Shown here piece after piece: positions 44,741-55,060 of a stretch of 64,000 nucleotides of DNA. This stretch comes from CAWKEY01 sp963696315. Its GTDB lineage: Bacteria > Pseudomonadota > Gammaproteobacteria > Methylococcales > Methylomonadaceae. A model generated the notes under the pieces. It was given only the letters and a program-made list of their open reading frames with translations. It did not search any database and was not told where the DNA came from. Position 1 is the stretch's first letter; the number at the start of each line of letters is the position of its first letter. The stretch is from NCBI GenBank assembly GCA_963696315.1, contig CAVOJU010000002.1:1-64000 (forward strand). Reading direction: 5' to 3'. Both the position numbers and the translations under genes were made by a program.

Positions 44741-45142
44741 CTATATTTTCCGCAGTGTGATCAATAAGCAACCCTTCACTAATTCACGGCTACCCAGTTC
44801 AAAGTGGCCGGAAGGAAGTTCAATGCAGCGCTCAAACCGGCCATAGGGAATTTCCAGCCGTCGAATATCAGCCTCTGCCCTTATGGGTAAATGCCGCTGT
44901 CCGCTAATAAGCAAATGACTGCCCTCAAGAAGGACGCTCATGTGCTCGGGCGCTACGCCTGGCAAGGCAATCATTATTATGAATTCACCCGGGGTTTCGT
45001 AAACATCGACCGGCGGTTCCCAAGTGGGACGCCTGGCATGCAGCGCCGCCGGTCTAAAGAACTGCCGATGCAATCGATCGGCTCGATCCAGCATTTCGCA
45101 GGCTTCCGCCCACATCCAGGATTCAAAATCACGTAATGGCAT
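44741..45142 (-). CDS. Hsp20 / alpha-crystallin small heat-shock protein
   Basis: 133 residues, ATG 45142 behind CTGGAAG. The alpha-crystallin domain covers about 43-130: EPPVDVYETPGEFIIMIALP, PEHMSVLLEGSHLLISGQRH and YGRFERCIELP. The C-terminal IxI motif is not obvious (it ends LITLRKI). It holds unfolding proteins for ATP-dependent systems. It directly precedes lon in what looks like one operon, pairing a holdase with a protease. A sigma-32 promoter was looked for upstream and not convincingly found. Confidence 0.85.
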   Translation of the reverse strand: MPLRDFESWMWAEACEMLDRADRLHRQFFRPAALHARRPTWEPPVDVYETPGEFIIMIALPGVAPEHMSVLLEGSHLLISGQRHLPIRAEADIRRLEIPYGRFERCIELPSGHFELGSRELVKGCLLITLRKI

Positions 45143-45607
45143 AAGCAGTTCTTCCAGGTTGTTTGTTGACTAGCAATTTGTAAGCGAGCCTTTGTTGTAT
45201 GAACTATTATTGAGCAAAGCAATTACTTTACCAAGCCCTGACGCTAGGCAGTAGCTGTTACATTCAGTGCAGCATTAGGTCTTGTGCAGGCCGCAACACA
45301 AGGAGCGCTGCCGGCAGTTCCGGCTTTGTCAGATAACATAATGACTTAAAATGTTTTAATTTGTTGCATCAAGACGGAGGCTTTTGGTGTTCGATAACTC
45401 AAAAGGGCAATACTTTCATGCCGTAAGCCGCAGATCCGTTAAAAATCTGCCCGATCTCCCAATCAACTTCGCCTAAGCACTACCAATACGGCATTGGGTG
45501 ATAGAATAAGCGCTGTTATGTACTGGATAAAATAAGCCTTGTCCATGATAATAAGCCGCATATAACTCGGGCATTGTTAAAAAGCGTAATCTATTAAAGA
45601 GGACTCT
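45143..45607. other. Divergent intergenic region, 465 bases
   Basis: Separates hsp20 from the UPF0182 gene, and must hold both promoters. A 34-codon frame from GTG 45390 to a stop at 45492-45494, with GGAGG eight bases upstream, is the only possible small gene; its product has no recognisable feature and I do not call it. Confidence 0.4.
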
Positions 45608-48266
45608 ATGCGAAACTGGAAGCTGCTACCCGCTTTGATTGGCGGCACCTTGGTAATTGCTATCATTTTATATGTCGCCTTCTACTTCATATTTCTTGAT
45701 CTGTTTGTCGACTTATGGTGGTTCCGGTCATTAAAGTTTGAAGCCTATTTCTGGCTAAGATTACTGTATAAGTTTTTTCTTTCCGGTGCTGTAACCCTGG
45801 CGTTCTTTGCCATTTTCTTTTTTCATTTCTGGATTGCCTCGCGCTATCTGGGCATCAATCCGCCCGATGAAGTCCTGTACAATATCGACAAACGCCGGCG
45901 CTTTCAGCGTTTTGCCGATACCTTCATGAGCGGCTCGGTAAAAATTTATACCCCGGTTTCCCTGATCCTGGCCATTTTTATCGCGATACCTTTTTATAAT
46001 CAATGGGAAACCGCGCTGCTTTATTTCTTCGGCGGCGCGTCAGGCGTGACCGAACCGGTTTACGGCCGGGATGTCAGCTTTTATATGCTATCCTACCCGA
46101 TCTACATGCTGATTCAGCAGGAGCTGCTGACCACCGCCAGCCTGCTGTTTTGCATGGTTGGAATATTGTATTGGCTGGAGCATATTTTTGTGCCCAATCA
46201 GAGCAGGGAATTCCCTTTGGGCGCCAAAGTTCATTTGGTCGTCTTAATGGGATTCGTGGTGTTGTTTGTGGTGTGGGGATTTATGCTGCAGCGCTTTTCA
46301 TTGCTCTATGACAGCAGCCACGAACCGGTATTTTTCGGCCCCGGCTTTACCGAAATCCGTTACAAGCTGCCGCTGATTTGGTTAAGCATTATTACTTTTC
46401 TGGCGACCGCCATCTCCGCGAGTCTGTTTATTTTTTCAGAAAAACACCGCATCAAGGCACCGTTTTTAATATCACTGACGTTTTTTCTTTTTGTCTCTGT
46501 GGCTGCCCAGGGTGCAGCTTATTCCCAATTTAATTCAAAAGTACATCGTTAATCCCAACCCGGTGAAAACCGAAAAACCGTTCATGGAGCACAATATTAA
46601 AGCCACCCTGGACGCCTATGATTTAAAAAACATCAATATCGTTGATCTGCCAATCAAACTCGATGCCGTTGACGACATTCAGAAATGGAGCACGCAAAAA
46701 CTGTTTGAAAACATCCCGGTTTGGGACAGGGAAATCCTGATTGACACCTATAATCAGTTGCAATCCATAAGACCCTATTACACCTTCCTGCAGGTCGACG
46801 AGGACCGTTATTTCCTTCGCGACAACACCCGGCAGGTCAATCTTGCCGCCCGAGAGGTCTCGCTAGCGAAGATGCCACCTGAAGCCCAAAACTGGGAAAA
46901 CACCCACTTGCGTTACACGCACGGCTATGGCGCGGTGGTCACTCCCGCCGCTCAAGATGCGGGCAAACCTCTGGTCTGGTATATGCGTGATTTAAACCTG
47001 AGTTCGACCGTCGGCTTAAGCGTTAAATACCCTGATATCTATTACGGTCAGGAGCAATACACTTACGCGATTGTGCCTAACAAGCTGGATGTCGTGGGTA
47101 TTTCCGGAACGCAGACCGATCCCGGCATGGAAAGCAAATATACAGGCACAGGCGGCATACCGATTCCTACGCTGTTCAGAAAAGCCCTATTCGCCTTTTA
47201 TTTCAAGGATCCAAAAATATTCTTTTCTATCAATATTTCGGGAGACAGTCAGGTATTAATGCGCCGGAATATCGCCACACGCATCCATACGCTGACGCCC
47301 TTTCTGCATCTGGATAACGACCCCTATCTTGTTATAAGCAAGGACCGCTTGTACTGGATACAGGATGCCTACACGCTTTCCAACCGGTATCCCGTTTCCA
47401 AATCCGCGGACGATGATTTTCTCGACGGCAAACAGGAATTTAACTATATCCGTAATTCTGTCAAGATAGTGGTAGACGCCTTTGACGGCGAAGTTCAGTA
47501 TTATATTTCCGATCCTTCGGACGTGATCATTCAGGCCTATAACCTCGCCTATCCAGGCTTTTTTAAAAATCTCGATGAAATGTCCGCCGAGCTCAAGTCG
47601 CATCTGCGTTATGCGCGAGATCTGTATTATCTGCAGATGAAGGTGTATGCCAAATATCATCAACTGGAACCCGAATTATTTTACCAACAGGCGGAAACCT
47701 GGCAATTCGCGAAGGTGCGCGGGCAGCCGGTAAAACCGTATTATCAAACCATCGATTTTGGCAACTGCAATAACAAAGCAGAATTTGTCATGCTGAATCC
47801 GATGACGCCTGTCAACAGCAATAACTTGAGCATGATAGGGGTGGCCGGCATAATGGATAAGCAGGATTGTAGCTCGGCCTATAAACCCGGTATCACGATT
47901 TATAAGTTCCGTAAGGATGTCCAGGTCAACGGACCGGCGCAGGTTGAATCGCTGATCGAGCAGAATCCGGAAATTTCCGCGCAATTTACGCTCTGGGATC
48001 AGGGCGGCTCAAATATTCGCCTAGGCCGGATGATCATCATGCCCATGGGCAACAGCGTACTCTACGTGCAGCCGGTTTATATCGTCTCAAACACCAACGG
48101 CATCCCCGAGCTGATCAGGGTTATCGTTTCGATCGGTAATCATGTGGTCATGGACACCAACTTCTGGTCGGCCTTTAACCGTTTGAAACAAATTTATATC
48201 AAAACCGCCGCCGACAGGCGAGGAACAGGAACGTCCGAGCAGAATGACGTCCAGGACGGGAAGTGA
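45608..48266 (+). pseudogene. UPF0182 (COG1615) large membrane protein, frameshifted
   Basis: Two frames form one product of about 885 residues. The first encodes about seven TM helices, with WWFRSLKFEAYFWLRLLYKF typical of UPF0182 and EPVYGRDVSFYMLSYPIY. A one-base shift near 46506-46513 leads to the second frame, which has the large extracytoplasmic domain: PFMEHNIKATLDAYDL, QLQSIRPYYTFLQVDEDRY, THLRYTHGYGAVV and GYFKDP-like segments. The family's role is unknown. It is isolated. Otherwise complete, so the frameshift may be a sequence error. Confidence 0.8.
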
Positions 48267-48488
48267 GACTTGAAAGAAGTTCTTACCCTGCTCGCGTCAA
48301 TCGGGCCGGGTAAGTCCGCCAAAAGCAAATTAACGGTATTAGTTCAGATTTAACCGCTGTTACTTAATTATTAGCCCACTATGCGCTTTGCATAATGCTG
48401 GCATGAAGCTGAGCCGCAAGGCTGAGCGTCGAACGGAGACAAAGAATCCAGCTATTAACCCAACCTTATTGGGCTGGGCATGCATATC

Positions 48489-48713
48489 TTAAGAGACTTT
48501 TTTCAAAAAACAGGTTTTCAGCACAAGACCTTTAACTTTGTCGGCATTGCATTCAATCTGTTCCTCATTATCGGTGAGGCGGATATTCTTGATGACCGTG
48601 CCTCTTTTTAAAGTAACCGAAGTGCCTTTTACCTTTAAATCTTTAATGACCTGCACAGAATCGCCGTCATTAAGGGGGGTTCCGTTGCTATCTTTACTAT
48701 TCATCATTTGCAC
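48489..48713 (-). CDS. YjdM/PhnA-domain protein (short form)
   Basis: 74 residues. It is the beta-barrel PhnA domain: SNGTPLNDGDSVQVIKDLKV, GTSVTLKRGTVIKNIRL and KGLVLKTCFLKKVS. The usual N-terminal zinc ribbon of YjdM is absent, as in short family members. It was named for proximity to phosphonate genes, but no phosphonate role is supported. It lies alone between the UPF0182 gene and trpG. Confidence 0.8.
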   Translation of the reverse strand: MQMMNSKDSNGTPLNDGDSVQVIKDLKVKGTSVTLKRGTVIKNIRLTDNEEQIECNADKVKGLVLKTCFLKKVS

Positions 48714-48821
48714 TCTTAATTGTTAAGCAGTGTAATTGGTTTGTTGTATTTTGCTGAGTCGGTTTGGTAACTCGCCAAGCTACAAAAATTAAAATCGTGA
48801 TCATAAAACATTATGCGACCT

Positions 48822-49418
48822 TCAATTATCTCTCTCCAGAAAATTCCTTAACAACTCATGCCCGAACTCCGTCAATATCGATTCCGGGTGAAATTGAACG
48901 CCTTCAACGGCCAGGGTTTTGTGCCTGATGCCCATGATTTCATCCATATTGCCGGCTTCATCCTGGGTCCAGGCGGTGATTTCCAGGCAATCGGGCAAGG
49001 TCGCTTGCTCAATGACCAGGGAATGATAACGGGTGGCGGTAAACGGGTTGCCAAGGCCTTTGAACACCCCCTGATTATTGTGATAAACCAGTGAGGTCTT
49101 GCCGTGCATGATGCTTTTGGCATGAATGATGTTGCCGCCGAAGGCATAACCGATGCTTTGATGGCCCAGGCACACACCCAGAATGGGAATGCGTCCGGCA
49201 AACTTTAAAATGGTGTCAACCGATATGCCGGCTTCTTTGGGTGTGCAAGGGCCGGGGGATATGACGATTTTATCGGGGGCCAGTTTTTCTATATCATCGA
49301 CAGCCACCTGATCATTACGCACCACGGTCACATCCGCGCCCAGTTCGCCGAAATACTGCACCAGGTTGTAGGTAAACGAGTCGTAGTTATCAACCATGAC
49401 GACTTTTATAGCGCTCAT
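48822..49418 (-). CDS. trpG: Anthranilate synthase glutaminase subunit TrpG
   Basis: 198 residues. It releases ammonia from glutamine for TrpE. VVMVDNYDSFTYNLVQYFG opens the class I glutamine amidotransferase fold; the nucleophile is in GVCLGHQSIGYAFGG, and His and Glu are in VQFHPESILTEFG. ATG overlaps the trpE stop (ATGA), so the subunits are translated together. trpD and trpC, which usually follow, are not present after it. Confidence 0.94.
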   Translation of the reverse strand: MSAIKVVMVDNYDSFTYNLVQYFGELGADVTVVRNDQVAVDDIEKLAPDKIVISPGPCTPKEAGISVDTILKFAGRIPILGVCLGHQSIGYAFGGNIIHAKSIMHGKTSLVYHNNQGVFKGLGNPFTATRYHSLVIEQATLPDCLEITAWTQDEAGNMDEIMGIRHKTLAVEGVQFHPESILTEFGHELLRNFLERDN

Positions 49419-50902
49419 GCCTGTTCTCCTTCCAGGCCTGCCTCGGCCATACTGACTGCCCGGAAGATGGCGCGGCCCTTGTTCATGGTTTCATCCCACT
49501 CGTTTCTGGGGACAGAATCGTAAACGATACCGGCACCGGCTTGTATATGTAACATTTGGTCTTTAATGACGGCGGTTCGAATGGCAATGGCGGTATCCAG
49601 ATTTCCGGACCAGGCGATATAGCCGACAGCACCGGAATAAACGCCGCGCTTTACCGGTTCCAGTTCATTAATGATTTCCATGGCGCGAATTTTGGGCGCG
49701 CCGCTGACGGTCCCGGCAGGGAAAGTGGCCGCGAGCACATCAAAGGCGTTTTTGCCCTGTTGTAATTGACCGGTGACATTGGAGACGATGTGCATAACGT
49801 GCGAATAGCGTTCGACAATCATTTTATCGGTCACCGTCACCGTGCCGATTTCGGCAACCCGGCCGGCATCATTGCGGCCTAAATCAATCAGCATTAAATG
49901 CTCGGCAAGCTCTTTGGGATCGGCCAGCAAGTCGTGTTCAAGCGCAATATCCTGTTCAGGCGTTGCCCCGCGCCTGCGCGTGCCGGCAATCGGGCGCACC
50001 GTGACGGTGTTATCTTCCAGCCTGACCAGAATTTCCGGCGATGAGCCGACAATTTGAAAATCGTCCAGATTCAGGTAAAACATATACGGCGATGGATTCA
50101 GGCAGCGTAAGGCGCGGTATAAATTCAACGGTGTCGCGGTGTAAGGAATCGACAAACGTTGCGATAACACCACCTGCATGATGTCTCCATCGGTGATGTA
50201 TTCCTTGGCTTTCAACACAGCATCTTCAAAACCTTGCTGGGTAAAGCCGGAGACAAAATGAGCCTCTTCAACGGTTCGGGGACTGGCGTGTCTGTCCGGT
50301 TTCACTTGAAGCTCGCGCAGTTTCACTGCCAAATCGTCCAAGCGCGCCAAGGCACGATTATAGGCATCGGCTTCTTGAGGATTGGCGTGCGTCAACAACA
50401 GCATTTTGCCGGACAGGTTATCAAATACCAGTATTTCTTCTGACACCATCAACAGAATATCCGGGCAGCCCAGGGGATCATCTTTTCCGCTTGAGCGCAG
50501 CCGCGGCTCAATATAGCCAATGGTTTCGTAGCCGAAATAGCCGACCAGGCCGCCATTGAAGCGTGGCAGCTCTTTAATATCCGGAACCTTGTAGCGCTCT
50601 TTAAACTGCTCAATCCAGACCAGCGGATTTTCGTGAGTCGCTGTTTCCAGTATTTCACCGTTTTTTTCCAGACTGATGTGACTGCCGTTTATTTTGACGA
50701 GGGTCTGGCAAGGCAAGCCAATAATGGAATAACGACCCCATTGCTCACCACCATGCACGGATTCAAATAAATAAGAATACGGGCCATCGGCCAACTTCAG
50801 ATAGGCGCTTAACGGCGTATCCAAATCGGCCAGGACTTCCCGGCTTACCGGTATCCTGTTGAAGCCCTGCTGGGCATATTGTTTGAATTGTTCTGGGGTC
50901 AT
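49415..50902 (-). CDS. trpE: Anthranilate synthase component I TrpE
   Basis: 495 residues from MTPEQF at 50902. It converts chorismate to anthranilate. The N-terminal region carries the tryptophan feedback site (SYLFESVHGGEQWGRYSIIG). The chorismate-binding core has SSPEILVRLEDNTVTVRPIAGTR, EHLMLIDLGRNDAGRVAE, FPAGTVSGAPKIRAMEII and AGAGIVYDSVP. Length is normal. The gene sits right after an Mrr restriction gene and is translationally coupled to trpG. No leader peptide or attenuator is apparent in the 88 bases upstream. Confidence 0.94.
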   Translation of the reverse strand: MTPEQFKQYAQQGFNRIPVSREVLADLDTPLSAYLKLADGPYSYLFESVHGGEQWGRYSIIGLPCQTLVKINGSHISLEKNGEILETATHENPLVWIEQFKERYKVPDIKELPRFNGGLVGYFGYETIGYIEPRLRSSGKDDPLGCPDILLMVSEEILVFDNLSGKMLLLTHANPQEADAYNRALARLDDLAVKLRELQVKPDRHASPRTVEEAHFVSGFTQQGFEDAVLKAKEYITDGDIMQVVLSQRLSIPYTATPLNLYRALRCLNPSPYMFYLNLDDFQIVGSSPEILVRLEDNTVTVRPIAGTRRRGATPEQDIALEHDLLADPKELAEHLMLIDLGRNDAGRVAEIGTVTVTDKMIVERYSHVMHIVSNVTGQLQQGKNAFDVLAATFPAGTVSGAPKIRAMEIINELEPVKRGVYSGAVGYIAWSGNLDTAIAIRTAVIKDQMLHIQAGAGIVYDSVPRNEWDETMNKGRAIFRAVSMAEAGLEGEQA

Positions 50903-50990
50903 GGTGGTTCTTGATTCAATGTTTGGATGCAATTAGAGAATAAATTGATCGCCTTGATTTATTCAATGTGAGTCTTGAAAGTATCTGGTC

Positions 50991-51895
50991 TCATTCTTCA
51001 AAGTAGTCTGAATCTATACGTTTGACATCATAACTGGCGATTTTTGAAACCCCCACGCCAAAATCGATCATTAGGCCTGTTAGCTGTTTACCACCAATTA
51101 GCACTATGCGATTTTCAATCATTGAAACATAGTCAGAGGCTTCTTTACTAAAACCAGACGTAGTAATGAACACGCCTTTTCTGGCACGCTGTCCTTGCAA
51201 TGCGCCGGCAAACTTTTGAATTTCCGGCCGTCCAACCACACCTTCCCAGCGCTTGGCTTGAATGTAAATAGCATCAAGACCCAATCGATCTTCCTTAATA
51301 ACGCCATCTATACCGCCATCGCCTGATTGGCCTAAAGTTTGACCAGCATCTTTTCGCGATCCACCGTAACCCATTGCCACTAAAAGCTCTACAACCAAAC
51401 GCTCAAAAAATGCGGGTGATGACTCTTTAGATTTTAGCCAGCAATTCTTTCCTCAAGCTCTTCTCGAATCCGCTGATAGCCGATTTCAATATGCTCGGAT
51501 GGCGTTAATGTATCTGAGGGCTTTTGTTCATCCTTTTCTTTGGCATTGCTATTACCAGAGTTTCCATAGTTGTACACTTCAAATTGCTTGAGATATTTCA
51601 AATTGATTCGTTGATTGCTTTGAGCCAGTGCATCTAAACCTCGTGGCGTTACCTTGTATAGCCCACGAGAGGGCGATTCTAACAATCCCGCTTTCTTCAA
51701 ATGTGCTTTTGCCCAAGCAACACGATTTGTAAAGACTGACTGTTGTCCACTAGGTAAGAGTTCTGCAAGTTCCTCATCTGTGAGCAGAAAGTGTTTGCTT
51801 AAGACATCGATTGTTTCGTGATTGGATTTCACTGCACCATCGGCCAAGTGTTCCAGTAAGGGTCGCATGATTGTTTGAAAATCCGGTATTGCCAC
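50991..51895 (-). pseudogene. mrr: Mrr-type restriction endonuclease, frameshifted
   Basis: The first frame, from ATG 51895, has the Mrr_N winged helix: MAIPDFQTIMRPLLEHLADG, ELLPSGQQSVFTNRVAWAKA and KKAGLLESPSRGLYKVTPRG. It stops at about 51434. The second frame resumes WLKSKESSPAFFERLVVELL and has the PD-(D/E)XK catalytic domain: GQSGDGGIDGVI (Asp), AIYIQAKRWEG (QAK) and GVFITTSGFSKEA. One base is lost near 51425. Mrr cleaves methylated DNA. It stands between rpe and trpE. Confidence 0.85.
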
Positions 51896-51965
51896 AGTGA
51901 GTAATCAAATGTTCTAAAAATGATAGGCGGCTTGCTTGCGCAAAACCGCCCTACGCTCTTAATGC

Positions 51966-52637
51966 TTAACCGGCTTTAGCCAACTCGGCACGCATTTCAT
52001 CAATGACTTTTTTATAATCAGGTTTTCCGAAAATAGCAGAGCCTGCAACGAAAGTATCGGCACCGGCCGCCTTGATTTCACGGATGTTGTCGACTTTAAC
52101 GCCGCCGTCAATTTCCAGACGAATATCAAAACCGCTGGCATCAATTCTTTTTCTGACTTCGCGCAATTTATCCAGGGCTGACGGGATAAACGATTGACCG
52201 CCAAAACCCGGATTCACCGACATCAATAAAATCATGTCGAGCTTATCCATGACATAATCCAGATGATGCAGCGGTGTGCCGGGGTTGAACACCAGACCGG
52301 CCTTGCAGCCGCAGTCTTTGATCAGTTGCAGGGTTCTGTCGATATGCACGGAACCTTCCGGATGAAAGGTGATATAGCTGGCGCCGGCTTTGGCGAAATC
52401 GGGAATAATGCGGTCAACAGGCTCTACCATCAAATGCACATCAATCGGCGCGGTAACGCCATGCTTTCTTAAAGCCTCGCATACCAGGGGACCTATGGTC
52501 AGGTTTGGCACAAAATGATTGTCCATGACATCAAAATGCACGACATCGGCGCCGGCGGCTAAAACATTATCAACTTCTTCACCTAATCTGGCGAAGTCCG
52601 CTGACAAAATAGAGGGGGCAATCCAGTTTTTAGTCAT
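51966..52637 (-). CDS. rpe: Ribulose-phosphate 3-epimerase
   Basis: 223 residues. It interconverts ribulose 5-phosphate and xylulose 5-phosphate in the pentose phosphate cycle. The TIM barrel is marked by APSILSADFARLGEEV, VHFDVMDNHFVPNLTIGP, HLMVEPVDRII, LLMSVNPGFGGQSFIP and EIDGGVKVDNI. Metal and catalytic residues (two His, two Asp) are in those motifs. The order rpe-(gph)-trpE-trpG is common; gph is missing here and Mrr is in its place. Confidence 0.95.
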   Translation of the reverse strand: MTKNWIAPSILSADFARLGEEVDNVLAAGADVVHFDVMDNHFVPNLTIGPLVCEALRKHGVTAPIDVHLMVEPVDRIIPDFAKAGASYITFHPEGSVHIDRTLQLIKDCGCKAGLVFNPGTPLHHLDYVMDKLDMILLMSVNPGFGGQSFIPSALDKLREVRKRIDASGFDIRLEIDGGVKVDNIREIKAAGADTFVAGSAIFGKPDYKKVIDEMRAELAKAG

Positions 52638-52742
52638 TTTTTGATCCTCTTTGCGTTAAAAACGGCCATTATATCTTTTTTTTGCCGGGTGTTCTTCGTT
52701 ATAAAATAGCGGCACTTGAAAAAATACAGGACTGACAAAGCC

Positions 52743-53615
52743 ATGAAACTGGTGACTTTTACGCATACTAACGAAACCCGAACCGGCGCTATTGTTGAAA
52801 ATGAGGTGGTGGACAGCAAAGGCAACTGGGCAATTCCTCCAACCATGATTGCGTTTCTAACAGCGGGCCCTGACGCATTGGCGGCAATGCAGCGCCAGAT
52901 CGACAGTGGCGGCAGCCGGATCGCCCTGTCTGCTGTCAAGCTCGAAGCCCCGGTTCCAAGGCCTGGCAAATTTCTGGCCATCAGTCTGAATTATCCCGAC
53001 CATATTGCCGAAACCGGCAAGGAAAAGCCCGAATATCCGAGTTTTTTTAGCAAACAAAGCAGCTGCGTTATCGGCCCTGGCGATGCTATTTTCAGGCCGA
53101 AAGTTTCGGACAAACTGGATTACGAAGGTGAACTGGCGTTTGTGATCGGCAAGCGCTGCCGGCATGTGCCTGTCGATAAAGCCGCACAAGTTATTGCCGG
53201 CTTTACTATTGCCAATGATGTTTCGGTGCGCGACTGGCAAATCCGTTCTCCGACCATGATGCTGGGCAAATCATTCGACACGGCCGGCCCGCTGGGGCCC
53301 TGGCTGGTCACCCGCGATGAAATCGGCGATCCGCATAATCTGAACCTTAAAACCTGGGTTGATGATGAACTGCGCCAGCATGCCAATACCGGGCAGATGA
53401 TTTTTAACTGTTATGAAATGATTGCCTATTTATCGCAGGCCATGACGCTGGAGCCCGGTGACGTCATTGCTACCGGCACGCCCAGCGGCGTCGGCGTAAA
53501 AATGCAGCCGCGCGGTTATATGAAGCCAGGGCAGGTGGTTAGCATTGAAATTGAGAGCATCGGCAGACTCTCCAATCCGGTAATACAAGAGCCCGATGAT
53601 CTGATGCTGTATTAA
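52743..53615 (+). CDS. Fumarylacetoacetate hydrolase (FAH)-family protein
   Basis: 290 residues from ATG 52743. It has the FAH-fold signature KFLAISLNYPDHIAETG, then PGDAIFRPKVSDKLDYEGEL with the metal-binding E-x-E in YEGEL, and VIATGTPSGVG. Family members hydrolyse or decarboxylate 2-oxo acid-type substrates (acylpyruvate hydrolases, oxaloacetate decarboxylases, homoprotocatechuate isomerases). The substrate is not predictable. It diverges from rpe across about 105 bases. Confidence 0.85.
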   Translation: MKLVTFTHTNETRTGAIVENEVVDSKGNWAIPPTMIAFLTAGPDALAAMQRQIDSGGSRIALSAVKLEAPVPRPGKFLAISLNYPDHIAETGKEKPEYPSFFSKQSSCVIGPGDAIFRPKVSDKLDYEGELAFVIGKRCRHVPVDKAAQVIAGFTIANDVSVRDWQIRSPTMMLGKSFDTAGPLGPWLVTRDEIGDPHNLNLKTWVDDELRQHANTGQMIFNCYEMIAYLSQAMTLEPGDVIATGTPSGVGVKMQPRGYMKPGQVVSIEIESIGRLSNPVIQEPDDLMLY

Positions 53616-53622
53616 GCCGGAC

Positions 53623-55060
53623 TCAGGTACTTTTTTTGAGGTGAAAGAATCCCAGTCTTTTGGATCGATTTTTCTCGGCGGGTTTTTTGGGCAGCGGAAA
53701 TGCCACGCTGACTTTTAAGCCGCCAAACTGGGATTCGCTCAAGCTCAGCTCGGCGTTATGAATGGCCGCGATTCTTTGCACCATTGAAAACCCCAGGCCA
53801 CTACCCTGCGCGGCATTGGCCGTTTCAAGACCACGATGAAAGCGCTTCAGGGATGCTTCATAATGCTCAGGGGCAATTCCGGGTCCTGAATCCTCGACAG
53901 CCAGCTCCAAATATTTGTCCTGGCCAGACAGGGCTATCCGGATAGTGCCGTTAATCGGCGTGTATTTTATGGCGTTGTCGATCAGATTTCTGATCAAGAT
54001 ACTGATCAGCTGGTTATTGCCGACGATGGGCACGGCGTTGTCCTCATCAAATTCCATGCGGATACTTTTTTTGTGCGCCTCGGGCTCAAGTTCCGCAACA
54101 ACCTTGACAATTTCGCGCCCCAATACAGTCATTTCCTTGGTTAAATACTCCGAGCTGGAGTCTATACGCGAAAAAGTCAGTAATTGCTGAACCATATTTG
54201 TCATTCTTTTGACGGCTTGCTCTATCCTTCTCAGTGCCTGTTTGCGCACGGTTTCATCATTTGTTCGTAAAGCAACCTGCGCCTGCGTTAGCAAGCCCGC
54301 CAAGGGCGTTCTTAATTCATGCGAGGCATCGGCAGTAAAACGCCGCTCATGCTCAAAAGCCTGCTCCAATTGGGCAAACAAAGTGTTGAGCTCGTTGACT
54401 ACCGGCACTATTTCACGGGGCAGTTTGGCTGTCGGCAGAGGCTCAAGATAGCTGGCTTCGCGCTGAGCAAGCTGGCCGGCCAGCTGGTTAACCGGTTTTA
54501 AGGCGCGCCCGACAATAAACCAAATCGCCAGACCCAAAAAAGGCAAACCGATCAAAAAGGGTTTGATCAGGTGTTTGGAAATATCATCCATCATTTCCTG
54601 GCGTATCTCATCGCGCTGTCCGACATGAATAATATATTCATTGTTGGCCTGGGAAATACTGAAAACATGCCAAAGATGATCATTGATTTTGGTTTTGCTA
54701 AAACCATTAGTTGAGGACGATAAAGCCAGAGGCGGCGCGCTTTCTGAGCGCAAAATCAATCCCTGATCCTTATAAATCAATTGGAAGGCCAGCTTTTTTT
54801 CATAACGATGATTGAAAACTTTGGTCGATTCAAACTTCTCGGTTTTTTCGAGAATCCCAAAGATCATAAAGCGAGCCAGATACCAGCAAGTGGGCGACAA
54901 AAGAATTTAAGGCCCGGGCTGATTGGGCCAGTTCTGCATCGAATAACGCCGCCACTTCGTTGCGGATTTCTCTATAACCTTTATATGCTGCAATACCCCA
55001 CACCAGCAATAAGGTGGTCAACAGGGTAAATAACAGCAGCTGTCTTAAGGAATAATTCAT
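53623..55060 (-). pseudogene. Sensor histidine kinase (QseC/PhoQ-like), frameshifted
   Basis: From ATG 55060 the first frame gives a TM helix (LLLFTLLTTLLLVWGIAAYK) and ELAQSARALNSF. An extra A in a run of six (54843-54848 on the plus strand) shifts it; removing one A joins WDSRK to TEKFESTKVF. The second frame has a periplasmic loop, a second TM (FLIGLPFLGLAIWFIVG), HAMP, the H-box FTADASHELRTPLAGLL, N-box RNLIDNAIKYTPING and G-boxes DSGPGI and GSGLGFSMV. About 478 residues. It follows the response regulator with overlapping TAATG. The signal is unknown. Confidence 0.85.

Noticed and set aside
45390..45494. 34-codon frame from GTG with a GGAGG site
   Set aside because: Too short, no recognisable feature; kept only as a remark in the intergenic entry.
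50903..50990. Tryptophan attenuator or leader peptide upstream of trpE
   Set aside because: No Trp-codon run and no alternate hairpins in the 88-base gap.
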